Assembly: GCA_001839685.1 (NCBI GenBank)
Contig: MLAK01001220.1
Location: 1 to 26,382, forward strand
Origin: Tritrichomonas foetus
Lineage: Eukaryota > Parabasalia > Tritrichomonadida > Tritrichomonadidae
Reading direction: 5' to 3'
DNA length: 26,382 nucleotides
The translations under genes were made by a program, and so were the position numbers. Positions 17,151 through 25,494 of the stretch are shown one piece after another. The notes under the pieces are model-generated. The model saw nothing but the letters and a program-made list of their open reading frames with translations. It had not been told where the DNA came from and made no database searches. How positions within the stretch are numbered: the stretch's first letter is position 1; each line of letters begins with the position of its first letter.

Positions 17151-18089
17151 TTATTCTGTATAGTTCACTGCAAGTTTGGCAAATTGGATTGCTGCTTCTT
17201 TTGTCTTAAATGCGCCAATGAATCCATTCTTATGAACAAAAACACCTCCAGGAATTCCGCATGCCTTCGACAGCTCTTCATCGCGAAGACCCCTGAATGG
17301 AAGAGGTTTCCTCAATTCAAAGCCAGACGAGTTCAAAGCACGAATATTCCACGAGCCATCGTCTCTTGGAAAGATATTGTAAAGGATTTCTTTACAATTT
17401 GTTTCTTTTTCTAATTCTTTAATTCGATGGTCAATTGAGCACTTTTCTTCATTTACTAAAATTTGACCACTTTCATCAACATCAAAACGAGATTTAAATG
17501 TATGCTCAGCAACTTCAATTGCAGGTACGTCAGAATCGAAGAAACGCAAAAGTCGATTTTTATATTCATTGCCAATCAATTCGATAGCATCGTCAAAAGT
17601 GCCAATATTGTTTAACATTCCAATTCGTTGTGAAACGCACGTATTTAAATTATATTTCACTTCTGCTTCATTTGGATATAAAGAAACTCCGTTATCGTTA
17701 GCATCAATTTCTTTGACGAATAATCTGTACATTGCTTCGTAAACTAAGTCTGAATGATTTCCGAGATCTCTGCCGTTTTCTTTGAGTATATTTTTATTGA
17801 TTTCATGTCCAAAATGGAAATAAACGAGACCGCATGAGGCGAGCTGAACTGTGGAATTCGGAAATGTCATTTTGAATGTAGGTTGATGGTGGTCGTATCG
17901 TCGTTTTTCGTGGTCGTAGATGCCGCCAACGTCGCAGACAACATCCGCGCGATTTAATTCTTCGGGATCTCTTGATCGAATATAACTAGCTCCTTTAAAT
18001 TCATCTGTTTGACGTAAAAAATAAATCGAGAGGGCATCATCGGCGTGGAATGATTGATTATGAACAGCAATAACTTTTCCACCTTCCAT
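17151..18089 (-). CDS. MYG1: MYG1-family exonuclease
   Basis: This 312-residue protein is a clear MYG1 (UPF0160) member, a DHH-type 3'-5' RNA exonuclease that in yeast and animals works in the nucleus and mitochondria. The signature H-N-x-x-F-H-A-D-D is at 10-18. D-V-G-G-x-Y-D-H at 53-60 and Y-D-H-H-Q at 65-69 supply metal-binding residues. A-S-C-G-L-V-Y at 84-90 matches the next motif. The C-terminal F-R-G-L-R-D-E-E-L and G-I-P-G-G-V-F-V-H-K-N-G-F-I-G-A are also typical. The length matches the family and no key residue is missing. There is no obvious mitochondrial presequence at the chosen start. A palindrome GGTGAAATATTTCACC lies 34-49 bp upstream of the ATG. Confidence 0.96.
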   Translation of the reverse strand: MEGGKVIAVHNQSFHADDALSIYFLRQTDEFKGASYIRSRDPEELNRADVVCDVGGIYDHEKRRYDHHQPTFKMTFPNSTVQLASCGLVYFHFGHEINKNILKENGRDLGNHSDLVYEAMYRLFVKEIDANDNGVSLYPNEAEVKYNLNTCVSQRIGMLNNIGTFDDAIELIGNEYKNRLLRFFDSDVPAIEVAEHTFKSRFDVDESGQILVNEEKCSIDHRIKELEKETNCKEILYNIFPRDDGSWNIRALNSSGFELRKPLPFRGLRDEELSKACGIPGGVFVHKNGFIGAFKTKEAAIQFAKLAVNYTE

Positions 18090-18110
18090 CAGGAATCTAA
18101 CCGTACAAAT

Positions 18111-18138
18111 AGGTTAAATTAAGGTGAAATATTTCACC
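18111..18138. promoter_or_regulatory. Palindrome and shared element upstream of MYG1
   Basis: GGTGAAATATTTCACC at 18123-18138 is a perfect 16-bp palindrome. The 20 bp at 18111-18130 have the form AGGT-N8-GGTGAAAT, with an AT-only middle. The same form, in the same orientation, occurs at 25928-25947 just before the J-protein start codon. It is a candidate promoter element; no binding factor is known to me. Confidence 0.5.
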
Positions 18139-18346
18139 AATGAATATCATCGCTTTATCTAATTTCTACAATGGATTTATCAAGTCACATCTGCTTTGAT
18201 ACACTCATATACTACACATTACACCAAAGAATTGGAAATAATAATATCAAAATGAGTAAATTTATGAGAAAAGAAGAAAATTATCGATAATATATGTTTA
18301 ATATAGTGTAAAAACATAAAATTCTCTATTTTCTAAAATAAAAAAG

Positions 18347-19588
18347 TTACAATAAAATTTGTGATGCTGGCGCCGATCCAAAATCGCTTTGAATGAGTGT
18401 TTCAAACTGTGTTCGAGTGAAGTGAATCTGTTCCTTCAGAAGAGTCAGCATTCCTGGGTCTGTGTTCTGTAAACTAAATCGTAAAGCATGAATCATTTGT
18501 GAAACAGTCGTGCCTTTGACGTGAGTGAGTCGAAATGATGAGATTAAAGCTCTTTCACTTAATGCAAGAACAGCAGAAGCAGTTTTTAAGAGCTCTTCAT
18601 CTTCAGATTCACAAAAAGCTTTAATTCTATAGATTTCTTGGGCTAGATTATCGATATTTAAATCAGGATCATCCAAACCAAAAAATGAAAAAATCATTTT
18701 AATTGAAAAATGATTAATTAAAATCGATCCAACGCCATCCAATGGGAAATAAGAGACAATTGATGCTATCATTTCAATAGGTACTTCAAAGGCAATATCA
18801 CACATAATTCCTACGACATAGTTAACTTGTGATTGATCAAAATCTGCATCAATTAAACATGAACGAATCTGATGAAGAATTGATGAAAATTGTCGATGAT
18901 GAATAAAATCTGTACAACTAATCATAGAAAAATATAATAGATATACTTCATAGCGTGCACGATCAGAATCTTCCTCAGAATCAAATTTAAATAAAAAGAA
19001 ATTACAGATACTAAATAATGAAAAAACTGCATTATACGAATTTTTCAAAGCATAAACAAAATATTCACGCCATAATTTATAACTTAATGAGCTTGGCTCA
19101 AGGATTTGAGAAAGCCGATATAAAATTAAATCAGAATCAAGTATATTATTAACAGTAATATAATGCGCATAAGCAAATAGATAATTTGGTGTAATATTCA
19201 AAAGATCGGGATGATATTGGATTGTAGCTTTCAAGCCTGGAGGCAACTCACAAGGTGACAAAATTTCATCGGGGATTTCGATATGCAAAATTTCGAAAAA
19301 TCTGTCAGAAAAATGATAATCACGTGATTTAAAAATATTTCCGTCGAGTAGTTTGTAGACGCCGAGTTCCATTGGCTCTTGAAATAGTTTTTCTCCTTCT
19401 TCTTTGTCTTCTTCCGCTGAAGCAGGAAAAGAAAGTGAGCGATGAACTCTTGGCTGATTTTTTCGTGATAATAATAAACAATCGATCGATAATTCTGTAG
19501 GGAGTTCAGCGTTTTGCGATTTGGACATTTCCTTTTTGTCATCCTCGGATTCAGATTCTTCAATTTCGGCGATTAAATTATCAATCAT
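18347..19588 (-). CDS. Hypothetical helical protein
   Basis: This 413-residue protein starts at ATG 19588 (M-I-D-N-L-I-A-E-I-E-E-S-E); an in-frame ATG at 19639 would add 17 residues of different character. Residues 1-75 are acidic and Ser-rich, likely disordered. Residues about 120-400 are a run of Leu/Ile/Phe-rich helices, as in an alpha-solenoid. No catalytic motif, signal peptide or convincing membrane helix is seen. The short N-terminal 'L-x-x-L' leader followed by helical repeats faintly recalls the SLF2/Nse6 group that supports the SMC5/6 complex, but I cannot support that assignment by eye. It is divergent from the transporter gene at 20002. Confidence 0.72.
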   Translation of the reverse strand: MIDNLIAEIEESESEDDKKEMSKSQNAELPTELSIDCLLLSRKNQPRVHRSLSFPASAEEDKEEGEKLFQEPMELGVYKLLDGNIFKSRDYHFSDRFFEILHIEIPDEILSPCELPPGLKATIQYHPDLLNITPNYLFAYAHYITVNNILDSDLILYRLSQILEPSSLSYKLWREYFVYALKNSYNAVFSLFSICNFFLFKFDSEEDSDRARYEVYLLYFSMISCTDFIHHRQFSSILHQIRSCLIDADFDQSQVNYVVGIMCDIAFEVPIEMIASIVSYFPLDGVGSILINHFSIKMIFSFFGLDDPDLNIDNLAQEIYRIKAFCESEDEELLKTASAVLALSERALISSFRLTHVKGTTVSQMIHALRFSLQNTDPGMLTLLKEQIHFTRTQFETLIQSDFGSAPASQILL

Positions 19589-20001
19589 CGAGAATTTGCG
19601 GAAAGTCGTGGCGCCTGAAATGTTACATGAAAAATACATCACGTTATTTAAAAATATCCATCATCTTTAGTTTTTGATAGAATCTGTCAGACAGCCAGCA
19701 GAAATCAAAAAGCTATGTACTCCTCATGATCAAGTTCAAATGTCAAAATAAGTTTGTATCAGAAAATTTTCTGCATCAAAGATCACTGCAGCCAAACCTT
19801 TGAAATATTTATTCTTTGTCACAAAGCAAATGATAATACTTAAAATATTAGTGAAAAAATCTGTTCTCAATCATATCATCAAATTTACATCTTCAAATAA
19901 TACCCGAAATAGGCACGTTAGCAAACAATTAGTTAACCATATTCTAACTTCACCAAGAATTCTAACAAAAAGTGAAAACTACATTCATCAAAAAATTTAA
20001 A
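19589..20001. other. Divergent intergenic region
   Basis: This region is shared by the unknown helical protein gene (-) and the transporter gene (+). It has CTGTCAGACAG near 19687 as a small palindrome. Short open frames look random. The upstream in-frame GTG before the transporter ATG is not a credible eukaryotic start. Confidence 0.45.
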
Positions 20002-21003
20002 ATGATTCCAATTACATTTGCTTTAATTGTAGGTTCAATATTCGCTTCGACCGCCCTAATTCTACTCAACAAACAAGTTATGACGAAATATAAATTCGGA
20101 TGCCCAACATTTCTCACATCATTCCATTTCTTTTTAACTTTCATTCTTCTCGAAGTAATGGGACGCCTTAAGTTCTTTGAAATATCTCACGCTGTTCCCA
20201 AATTAGCATGTTGGTATCTCGGCTTTTTCGGCGTTCTTTCTATCGTCGCCATGAATTTCAATCTCAAATTAAATTCGATCGGCTTCTATCAATTGTCCAA
20301 ACTTTGTAATATTCCATGCATGGTTGTTTACAAGTATTTCTTCCAGAACCAAGGCACGCCAATTAACACGCTTTCATCCCTTGGAATTCTTCTTGTCGGC
20401 CTTTGCTTATTCACTGTCAATGATGTCCAATTCAATATTGTTGGAACCATCGTTGCTGCTGTTGCTGTTGTCGCAACAACAGTATATCAATCACAAACAC
20501 AATCACTTCAAAGGCAATATTCTGTTAGCGGAACACAATTGAATCATCTTGTTGGTATTCCACAGTTCACAATCGGAATGTTTTCGGCTCTTCTGATGGA
20601 GACCCATGGCAAGAATAGTATTCTGATTCATGATTTCCAACGAATTGAAGTGATTATGATTCTATTTACTGGATTTTTGGCTGTTATTGGAAATGTTATT
20701 GGATTTTCACTCATTGGAAAAGCCGGTCCAGTTACATTTCAAGTGGTCGGTCATGTAAAAACAATGCTTATCTTTATTTGCGGATTAATTATGTTCCCTG
20801 CTCAAGAAGAATCAAAATCACAACTCTATAAGAAGATTGTAGGTTTATGCATATCAATGGTTGGTGTCATTTTCTATACATACTTTGAATTAAAGAATAA
20901 GGAGACTGATAGACTTGCAAGCTTGAGGAAACAAGAAGAGGAAGATGATTTGCTTAGAGATGATGAACCAGATGCTGTATTTGAACGAACTGAAAATAAA
21001 TAA
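20002..21003 (+). CDS. SLC35E3-like nucleotide-sugar/triose-phosphate-type transporter
   Basis: This 333-residue polytopic membrane protein belongs to the drug/metabolite transporter superfamily, in the SLC35E/TPT branch. About ten hydrophobic helices span residues 1-300. Typical features are N-K-x-V-M near the end of helix 1 and F-x-F-x-x-T-F at helix 2. F-N-L-K-L-N-S-I-G-F-Y-Q-L-S-K is at about 80-94, and G-P-V-T-F-Q-V-V-G-H-V-K-T at about 238-250. The C-terminus is cytosolic, with an acidic run. It should carry a nucleotide sugar or related phosphate compound across the Golgi or ER membrane; the substrate is unknown. ATG at 20002 begins directly at helix 1. Confidence 0.88.
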   Translation: MIPITFALIVGSIFASTALILLNKQVMTKYKFGCPTFLTSFHFFLTFILLEVMGRLKFFEISHAVPKLACWYLGFFGVLSIVAMNFNLKLNSIGFYQLSKLCNIPCMVVYKYFFQNQGTPINTLSSLGILLVGLCLFTVNDVQFNIVGTIVAAVAVVATTVYQSQTQSLQRQYSVSGTQLNHLVGIPQFTIGMFSALLMETHGKNSILIHDFQRIEVIMILFTGFLAVIGNVIGFSLIGKAGPVTFQVVGHVKTMLIFICGLIMFPAQEESKSQLYKKIVGLCISMVGVIFYTYFELKNKETDRLASLRKQEEEDDLLRDDEPDAVFERTENK

Positions 21004-21451
21004 TTTTTTGTGATTTTTCATCAAATTTTTAATTTTTTATTATTAACCCTCTTTCTTTCTACATTGAGTTTTTGTTAATTTTTTCTTTCATTTCTTTCAT
21101 TTTCTTTCATTTTCTTTCATTTCTTTCATTTTCTTTAATTTTTTCCCTTTTCTTTCATTTCTTTCATCTCTTTCATTTTCTTTCATTTCTTTCCTCTTCT
21201 TTTTGTTCATTCTAATTCGAATATGTTCAACAATCACCAAAAAATATTAAGAAATAAGAGATGATAATCCCATTATATAGAACCATTACATTGATATATA
21301 GGAATGATTATAGACATACTCAATTAATTCTTGACTGGTCAGATGCTTCAATGTTCAGTGAAGCAAGCTTTCGATCAACAAGTACCAGCTTTTTCTGAGT
21401 AAATATGGCCCGATATTATGTTTCCTATTTAACGTTCTCCGCAAAACACAA
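21004..21451. other. Intergenic region with pyrimidine-rich repeat
   Basis: This spacer lies between the transporter and the TBC gene, both plus strand. The first half is the CTTTCAT repeat tract. The second half, up to 21451, is the probable promoter of the TBC gene, with TTAACGTT about 20 bp before its ATG. No gene is seen. Confidence 0.55.
21082..21199 (+). repeat. Pyrimidine-rich CTTTCAT repeat tract
   Basis: CTTTCAT occurs about nine times with spacings of 9 to 11 bp, interrupted by one T/C-rich variant patch. The plus strand is almost purely pyrimidine. It begins about 80 bp past the transporter stop codon, so it probably lies in the 3' UTR or terminator. Such tracts can form H-DNA-like structures and mutate by slippage. 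Confidence 0.88.
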
Positions 21452-22477
21452 ATGGATTTAAATGTCATCAAGACTGACAGTATTCGGGCAGCTCTTCTAT
21501 CACAATCAGGCGATATCTATAATAGTTTCGATGCAGACCGCTTTTTATTAGGAACAGACCTATACAAACACACAGGCGCACGATTTCTTTGTTGGATGAT
21601 TAAAATGAAAATCCTACACCCATTTAGGGCTCACTGGATTACGACTCTCGACAGTTTATACAACAGATACCGAAATATGATATATCGATTATTTCCGGAT
21701 AAATTAATTCGCCCATTATCTCGTTTATCGCCACAAATTATGACAGTTGTTGAAGGAGACACATCCCGTACGGTTATTTGGTTCAGACGGCTTGCTGAAG
21801 AAATGGGCATTCAATCCCATTATTTAGACGATTCAAAATTCAGAGCACAAAGAATTATTTCCGCAATTAGCCTAGAATATCCAGACAGTTCATATACACA
21901 AGGAAATGATAGATTTGTGTGGATATCATATTTAGTGTCACTTTTTTTCTCAACCAAAGGCGGTCTTGATCGTTCCTTTGCTGAAGGCATGGCTTTCTAT
22001 CTTTCGTACGCCTGGCTGCAGCATTGTAAAGTTGGAAGAAATATCGAAAATATTAGTTTTTTAGAAAATCACTTTTCAAAGCTTGATGCACTTTTGGAGA
22101 GAGAAGAGCCTGAAGTTTTTGCTTTACTTTCTGAATGTAATCATCACGCATTACAATATGCAATGAAGTGGGAGTTAACTTTTTTTGCTGATGAGCATAA
22201 TGCACACGAATTATTACTCATTTGGGATTACATTGTTCAAGAAATAAGCGAAGTTGGCGATTTTGTGAGATGTTTAAGTGTGGCACACATTCGACAAGTG
22301 CAGATTCCGAAAATGGCTGATGAAATGGCGATGTGCATCCAAAGGAATCGGAATTGGGACGTACAGAAGATTGTCAGCGATGCGAAAGAAATGATGGAAG
22401 ACCAAAAAGAGGAAGCCTGCTGTATGGGATGTATCAGAGCGTTTGTGAATTTTTTGAACGAGAATGCGAGAAGATGA
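21452..22477 (+). CDS. TBC-domain protein lacking the arginine finger
   Basis: This 341-residue protein shows the TBC (Rab-GAP) pattern. R-A-Q-R-I-I is at 131-136, Y-P-D-S-S-Y-T-Q-G at 143-151, a 'A-F-Y-L'-like helix follows, then L-L-x-E and Y-A-M-K-W-E-L-T-F-F-A...L-L-L-I-W-D-Y-I. The glutamine finger of Y-x-Q-G is present (Gln150). In motif A (I-x-x-D-x-x-R) the expected Asp and catalytic Arg appear as Ala138 and Leu141, so classical Rab GTP hydrolysis activity is doubtful. It could bind Rabs without being a GAP. The N-terminal 110 residues are of unknown fold. A Rab gene lies 9 kb away, but no functional link can be claimed. Confidence 0.78.
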   Translation: MDLNVIKTDSIRAALLSQSGDIYNSFDADRFLLGTDLYKHTGARFLCWMIKMKILHPFRAHWITTLDSLYNRYRNMIYRLFPDKLIRPLSRLSPQIMTVVEGDTSRTVIWFRRLAEEMGIQSHYLDDSKFRAQRIISAISLEYPDSSYTQGNDRFVWISYLVSLFFSTKGGLDRSFAEGMAFYLSYAWLQHCKVGRNIENISFLENHFSKLDALLEREEPEVFALLSECNHHALQYAMKWELTFFADEHNAHELLLIWDYIVQEISEVGDFVRCLSVAHIRQVQIPKMADEMAMCIQRNRNWDVQKIVSDAKEMMEDQKEEACCMGCIRAFVNFLNENARR

Positions 22478-23036
22478 ATCAGTGTTTTGTAAATATTAGT
22501 TCTATTTTTTCGTTGCTTTTTAATGATTTCTTTCTTTATAATGATTTCTTTCTTTATAATGATTTCTTTCTTTATAATGATTTCTTTCTTTATAATGATT
22601 TCTTTCTTTATAATGATTTCTTTCTTTATAATGATTTCNTTTTTATAATGATTTCTTTCTTTATAATGATTTCTTTCTTTATAATGATTTCTTTCTTTAT
22701 AATGATTTCTTTCTTTATAATGATTTCTTTCTTTATAATGATTTCTTTCTTTATATTTATATTATATTCACAACTAATTTGATCAAATGAAATTCTATTT
22801 ACAGAATATTTCAACAAAATGAAGGTACTTTTTCTATCTAGGCTATAGTTTGTCAATTATCATTAATTATATTCTAATATTTCCGACAAAGTATCTTTTT
22901 TTATGATTGTTATTGATGACTTAAGCTGATAAAATACCACCAATGTTTATCAAAAAGCATCCTAATTAAATCTCAATGTAGAGTTATGTTAGAGAAAAAC
23001 AAAGAAAGTTAGTTCGAAAATATGAATAATTATCTT
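22478..23036. other. Convergent intergenic region with 18-bp array
   Basis: This lies between the TBC gene (+) and the small gene at 23037 (-). The 18-bp tandem array occupies 22523-22755. Open frames on both strands across the array exist only because the period is a multiple of three. The rest is featureless AT-rich sequence. Confidence 0.6.
22523..22755. repeat. 18-bp tandem repeat, 13 copies
   Basis: The unit is ATGATTTCTTTCTTTATA. Twelve of 13 units are identical; unit 7 (22631-22647) is 17 nt and contains an ambiguous base at 22639. The array starts 45 bp after the TBC stop codon. Near-perfect identity indicates recent expansion or continuing homogenisation, and the true copy number may differ from this assembly. 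Confidence 0.97.
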
Positions 23037-23483
23037 TTAATAAACAGATCCTAAAAGCATTGGTCTTATATATAGTGGACATCCACGTGGATGTTCTTCA
23101 GGAACATAGTATGTCGCATAGATTTCTAAATATACAGTACCATGGATTAATCTATCTTTAATAGACATGAGTGGAACTTCCATTTGAGTGCATTGACCTA
23201 GTTTTAGTGATGCAGTATTTATTAAAGCAAAACATAATTCTGTTCCATCACCAAAAAAATTGGTATTATCGATAGATAATCTGATATTAGTTACTTGATT
23301 CATTGGATCATCAATTCCAAAAGTATGGTCCAAAATATATAAGTGTGAGGGCGATGTACAAAATTTCATTCCTTTTGGGTTTATGTTTGTTACAAGCTTT
23401 AAGAGTGCTTCGTTTTTTCGAAAGTTCTTCTGATCACTTTTATTTAAATCCACTGATACTACTTTGAATCGGATTGTTGTCAT
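23037..23483 (-). CDS. Small hypothetical protein, possibly C2-like
   Basis: This 148-residue protein has alternating hydrophobic strands throughout and no signal peptide or membrane helix. It opens with I-R-F-K-V-V-S-V-D-L-N-K-S-D and includes G-T-V-Y-L-E-I-Y-A-T-Y-Y-V-P near residue 115, which resembles the edge strands of a C2-type beta sandwich. I cannot see a full set of calcium-binding aspartates, so calcium binding is not supported. A divergent spacer of 922 bp separates it from PNO1. The call of a real gene is reasonable; the family is uncertain. Confidence 0.65.
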   Translation of the reverse strand: MTTIRFKVVSVDLNKSDQKNFRKNEALLKLVTNINPKGMKFCTSPSHLYILDHTFGIDDPMNQVTNIRLSIDNTNFFGDGTELCFALINTASLKLGQCTQMEVPLMSIKDRLIHGTVYLEIYATYYVPEEHPRGCPLYIRPMLLGSVY

Positions 23484-24405
23484 TCTTTTTGTGCAAAAAA
23501 TGACATGACTATTGTTCTGTGAGGATGTAAATTTTTATATTGATTCAATTTGTGTGATTATTGAATTTTTTATATTTTGTCTCAGAATTTTGTAATGATC
23601 GAAAATTTTGTTATGGTTTCATGACCCGATCAATTCATCATCAATAATTATTTTTAAACAATAAGTTGGTATATTATGCATCTATGACTATATTAGTTTA
23701 TATATTTCAAAACAAATGCCAAAAATTTACACGATTGGTGGATTATTCTGGGCGTTTATGAGAAAAACGAAAGATAGGAATTTCTCTGAAAATATATAAA
23801 AAAGTTATATTTCGTATTTTCGGTAAAATATCATGTTGTGAAGTTCACATTATGAACACAGTTAATCACAAAATGGAGTCGTTCGAGATGATTGAAATAG
23901 AGATCTTAATGAGAAGGTGATGTAAATCTTTTCACTGATTTATCATCAGAATATATGTCATGAAAGAGGTATTAGATAGATGGAGAAAAGTGAAAGATTG
24001 ACGCGAAATGAATTGTACCAATCTATTTCTTGATAAAATTCTTTTTTTATTCAAATTCTAATGAAATTACCTTGTTTACTAAATAGAAATGTTTTTTTTA
24101 ATAATTAATATAACATTATCACAAAAGGGTGAATCTGCTGACAGAAAATCTCAGTCTTAAAACAAATTCTCATGGAATTTCATTGAAAATAAATAGAAAT
24201 CATAGCAATTTTATGTATGTCTCACGCCAAACAATTTTTATCATGTAGAAATCGAACGAATAGTTATGATTATATTTTGATATGAAAATGATCGTTAATA
24301 CCACAAAAAGTTTAAGATTTTATGATTAAATCTTCAACTTTTTCAGTTGATTCTAATCGTATCTCAAGACCATGGTCAAGAATAAGATTTTCTTTTCTCC
24401 TTTTA
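23484..24405. other. Largest intergenic region, divergent
   Basis: At 922 bp this is the longest gap without a gene. I checked for tRNA-like B-box sequence and long open frames and saw none. It should hold the promoters of the C2-like gene (-) and PNO1 (+). The only strong structure is the hairpin at 24305-24343. A small untranslated RNA cannot be excluded. Confidence 0.5.
24305..24343 (+). promoter_or_regulatory. Hairpin-forming repeat upstream of PNO1
   Basis: AAAAAGTTTAAGATTT at 24305-24320 pairs with 24328-24343 over 16 bp with one mismatch and a 7-nt loop. The loop contains an ATG (24322) that is in frame with PNO1. It could mark the promoter boundary or form an RNA hairpin in a long 5' UTR. 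Confidence 0.7.
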
Positions 24406-24996
24406 ATGACAGACCCAAACATAATCCCTGAACCAGCCGAAAATCCAAACACTGACGATTACAGAAGAGTTCCTATCCCGCCACAACGCCGAGCTGCCCT
24501 CAGAAATAATTTCCCACAAATCGTCCAGCCAATCGTTCAACATCTTAAGCTCAACATTCGTTACAACACTTCATTAAATTGTGTCGAACTCAAAACAAGC
24601 CCAGAAACAACAAATCCAAATGCAATGACCAAAGCGACAGATTTCGTTCAAGCTTTTGTTAACGGCTTTGACGTAAACGATGCGCTTGCCCTCATTCGTC
24701 TCGATGACATTTTTATGGACGAGTTTAGCGTTACAGATGTGAAAACATTAAGCGGCGACAATCTTTCGAGAGCTGTCGGACGAATTGCCGGAAAAGGTGG
24801 ACAGATTAAATATGCAATTGAAAATGCAACCAGAACTCGAATTGCCATGAATGATCAGAGAATTCATCTCATCGGCACTGTAAATAATATCAGAATGGCT
24901 AAGCGCGTGATTTGTGATCTTGTTATGGGTAGCCCTGCCAATAAAATTTATGCCAAGCTCCGCAATTTCCAAGCCTGGCAAAAGCGTCAGGGATAG
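24406..24996 (+). CDS. PNO1: PNO1/Dim2 ribosome assembly factor
   Basis: This 196-residue protein closely matches PNO1 (Dim2, Rrp20), a KH-domain protein that binds the 3' end of pre-18S rRNA and partners the Nob1 endonuclease and Dim1 methyltransferase in nucleolar and cytoplasmic 40S maturation. Clear landmarks are R-R-V-P-I-P-P-Q-R, then K-A-x-D-F-V-Q-A-F near 80, L-A-L-I-R-L-D-D-I-F and L-S-R-A-V-G-R-I-A-G-K-G-G. T-R-T-R-I and the N-K-I-Y-A-K-L-R C-terminus complete the set. It is shorter than human PNO1 only at the variable N-terminus. I chose ATG 24406 because M-T-D-P-N is a typical hydrophilic start; an in-frame ATG at 24322 would add 28 residues beginning inside a hairpin. Confidence 0.96.
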   Translation: MTDPNIIPEPAENPNTDDYRRVPIPPQRRAALRNNFPQIVQPIVQHLKLNIRYNTSLNCVELKTSPETTNPNAMTKATDFVQAFVNGFDVNDALALIRLDDIFMDEFSVTDVKTLSGDNLSRAVGRIAGKGGQIKYAIENATRTRIAMNDQRIHLIGTVNNIRMAKRVICDLVMGSPANKIYAKLRNFQAWQKRQG

Positions 24997-25494
24997 AATG
25001 AAATTTAAGTAAAATATACGCTTATTTTTTTTGCATTTGTACAAAGATCTGCTTTTTATATATATCTTTTCATACTTTAATTAAAGACTTAAATTTTAAA
25101 CTTTATTTTGATTTTTATTCTTTTTTTATCGAAGGTGTTCAATCAGTTGGTTTTGTTGAGTAATTAAAATCATTTTCTGAGAGATCCAATAAAGTTTCAA
25201 ATGAAGCAAACAGCTTTCCCACCTTTTGCTGTATCATTTTTTTCTCCTTGATAAGCTCAACTTTTTGAATTCTCCAATTATTGGGTTAATAATAATAACG
25301 TTAACCATTATAAGATCTCATCTAATATGATCATTGCTATCACTTGAGCCAATTCAATGATATCATGGTAAATAACAAAGGAGCAACAACAAGATAGAAA
25401 AGAACAGATAAATAAAAAAAAAAGATCCAAAAAATATGAGAAAAGGAAAATTAACAATTTAGAATAAAAATACCGAAGAAATAAATAAAAAATA
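24997..25494. other. Convergent intergenic region
   Basis: This spacer lies between the 3' ends of PNO1 (+) and the J-protein gene (-). It is AT-rich, with T runs after the PNO1 stop codon and A runs before the J-protein 3' end. No gene or strong repeat is seen. Confidence 0.5.

Noticed and set aside
19589..19640. Possible ultra-short intron (GTATTT...CAG) upstream of the unknown helical protein
   Set aside because: It is too short and weakly matched to call; a simple ATG start at 19588 explains the gene.
22333..22782. Open frames across the 18-bp array on both strands
   Set aside because: They result from a repeat period divisible by three and contain an ambiguous base; the peptides are repetitive with no other support.
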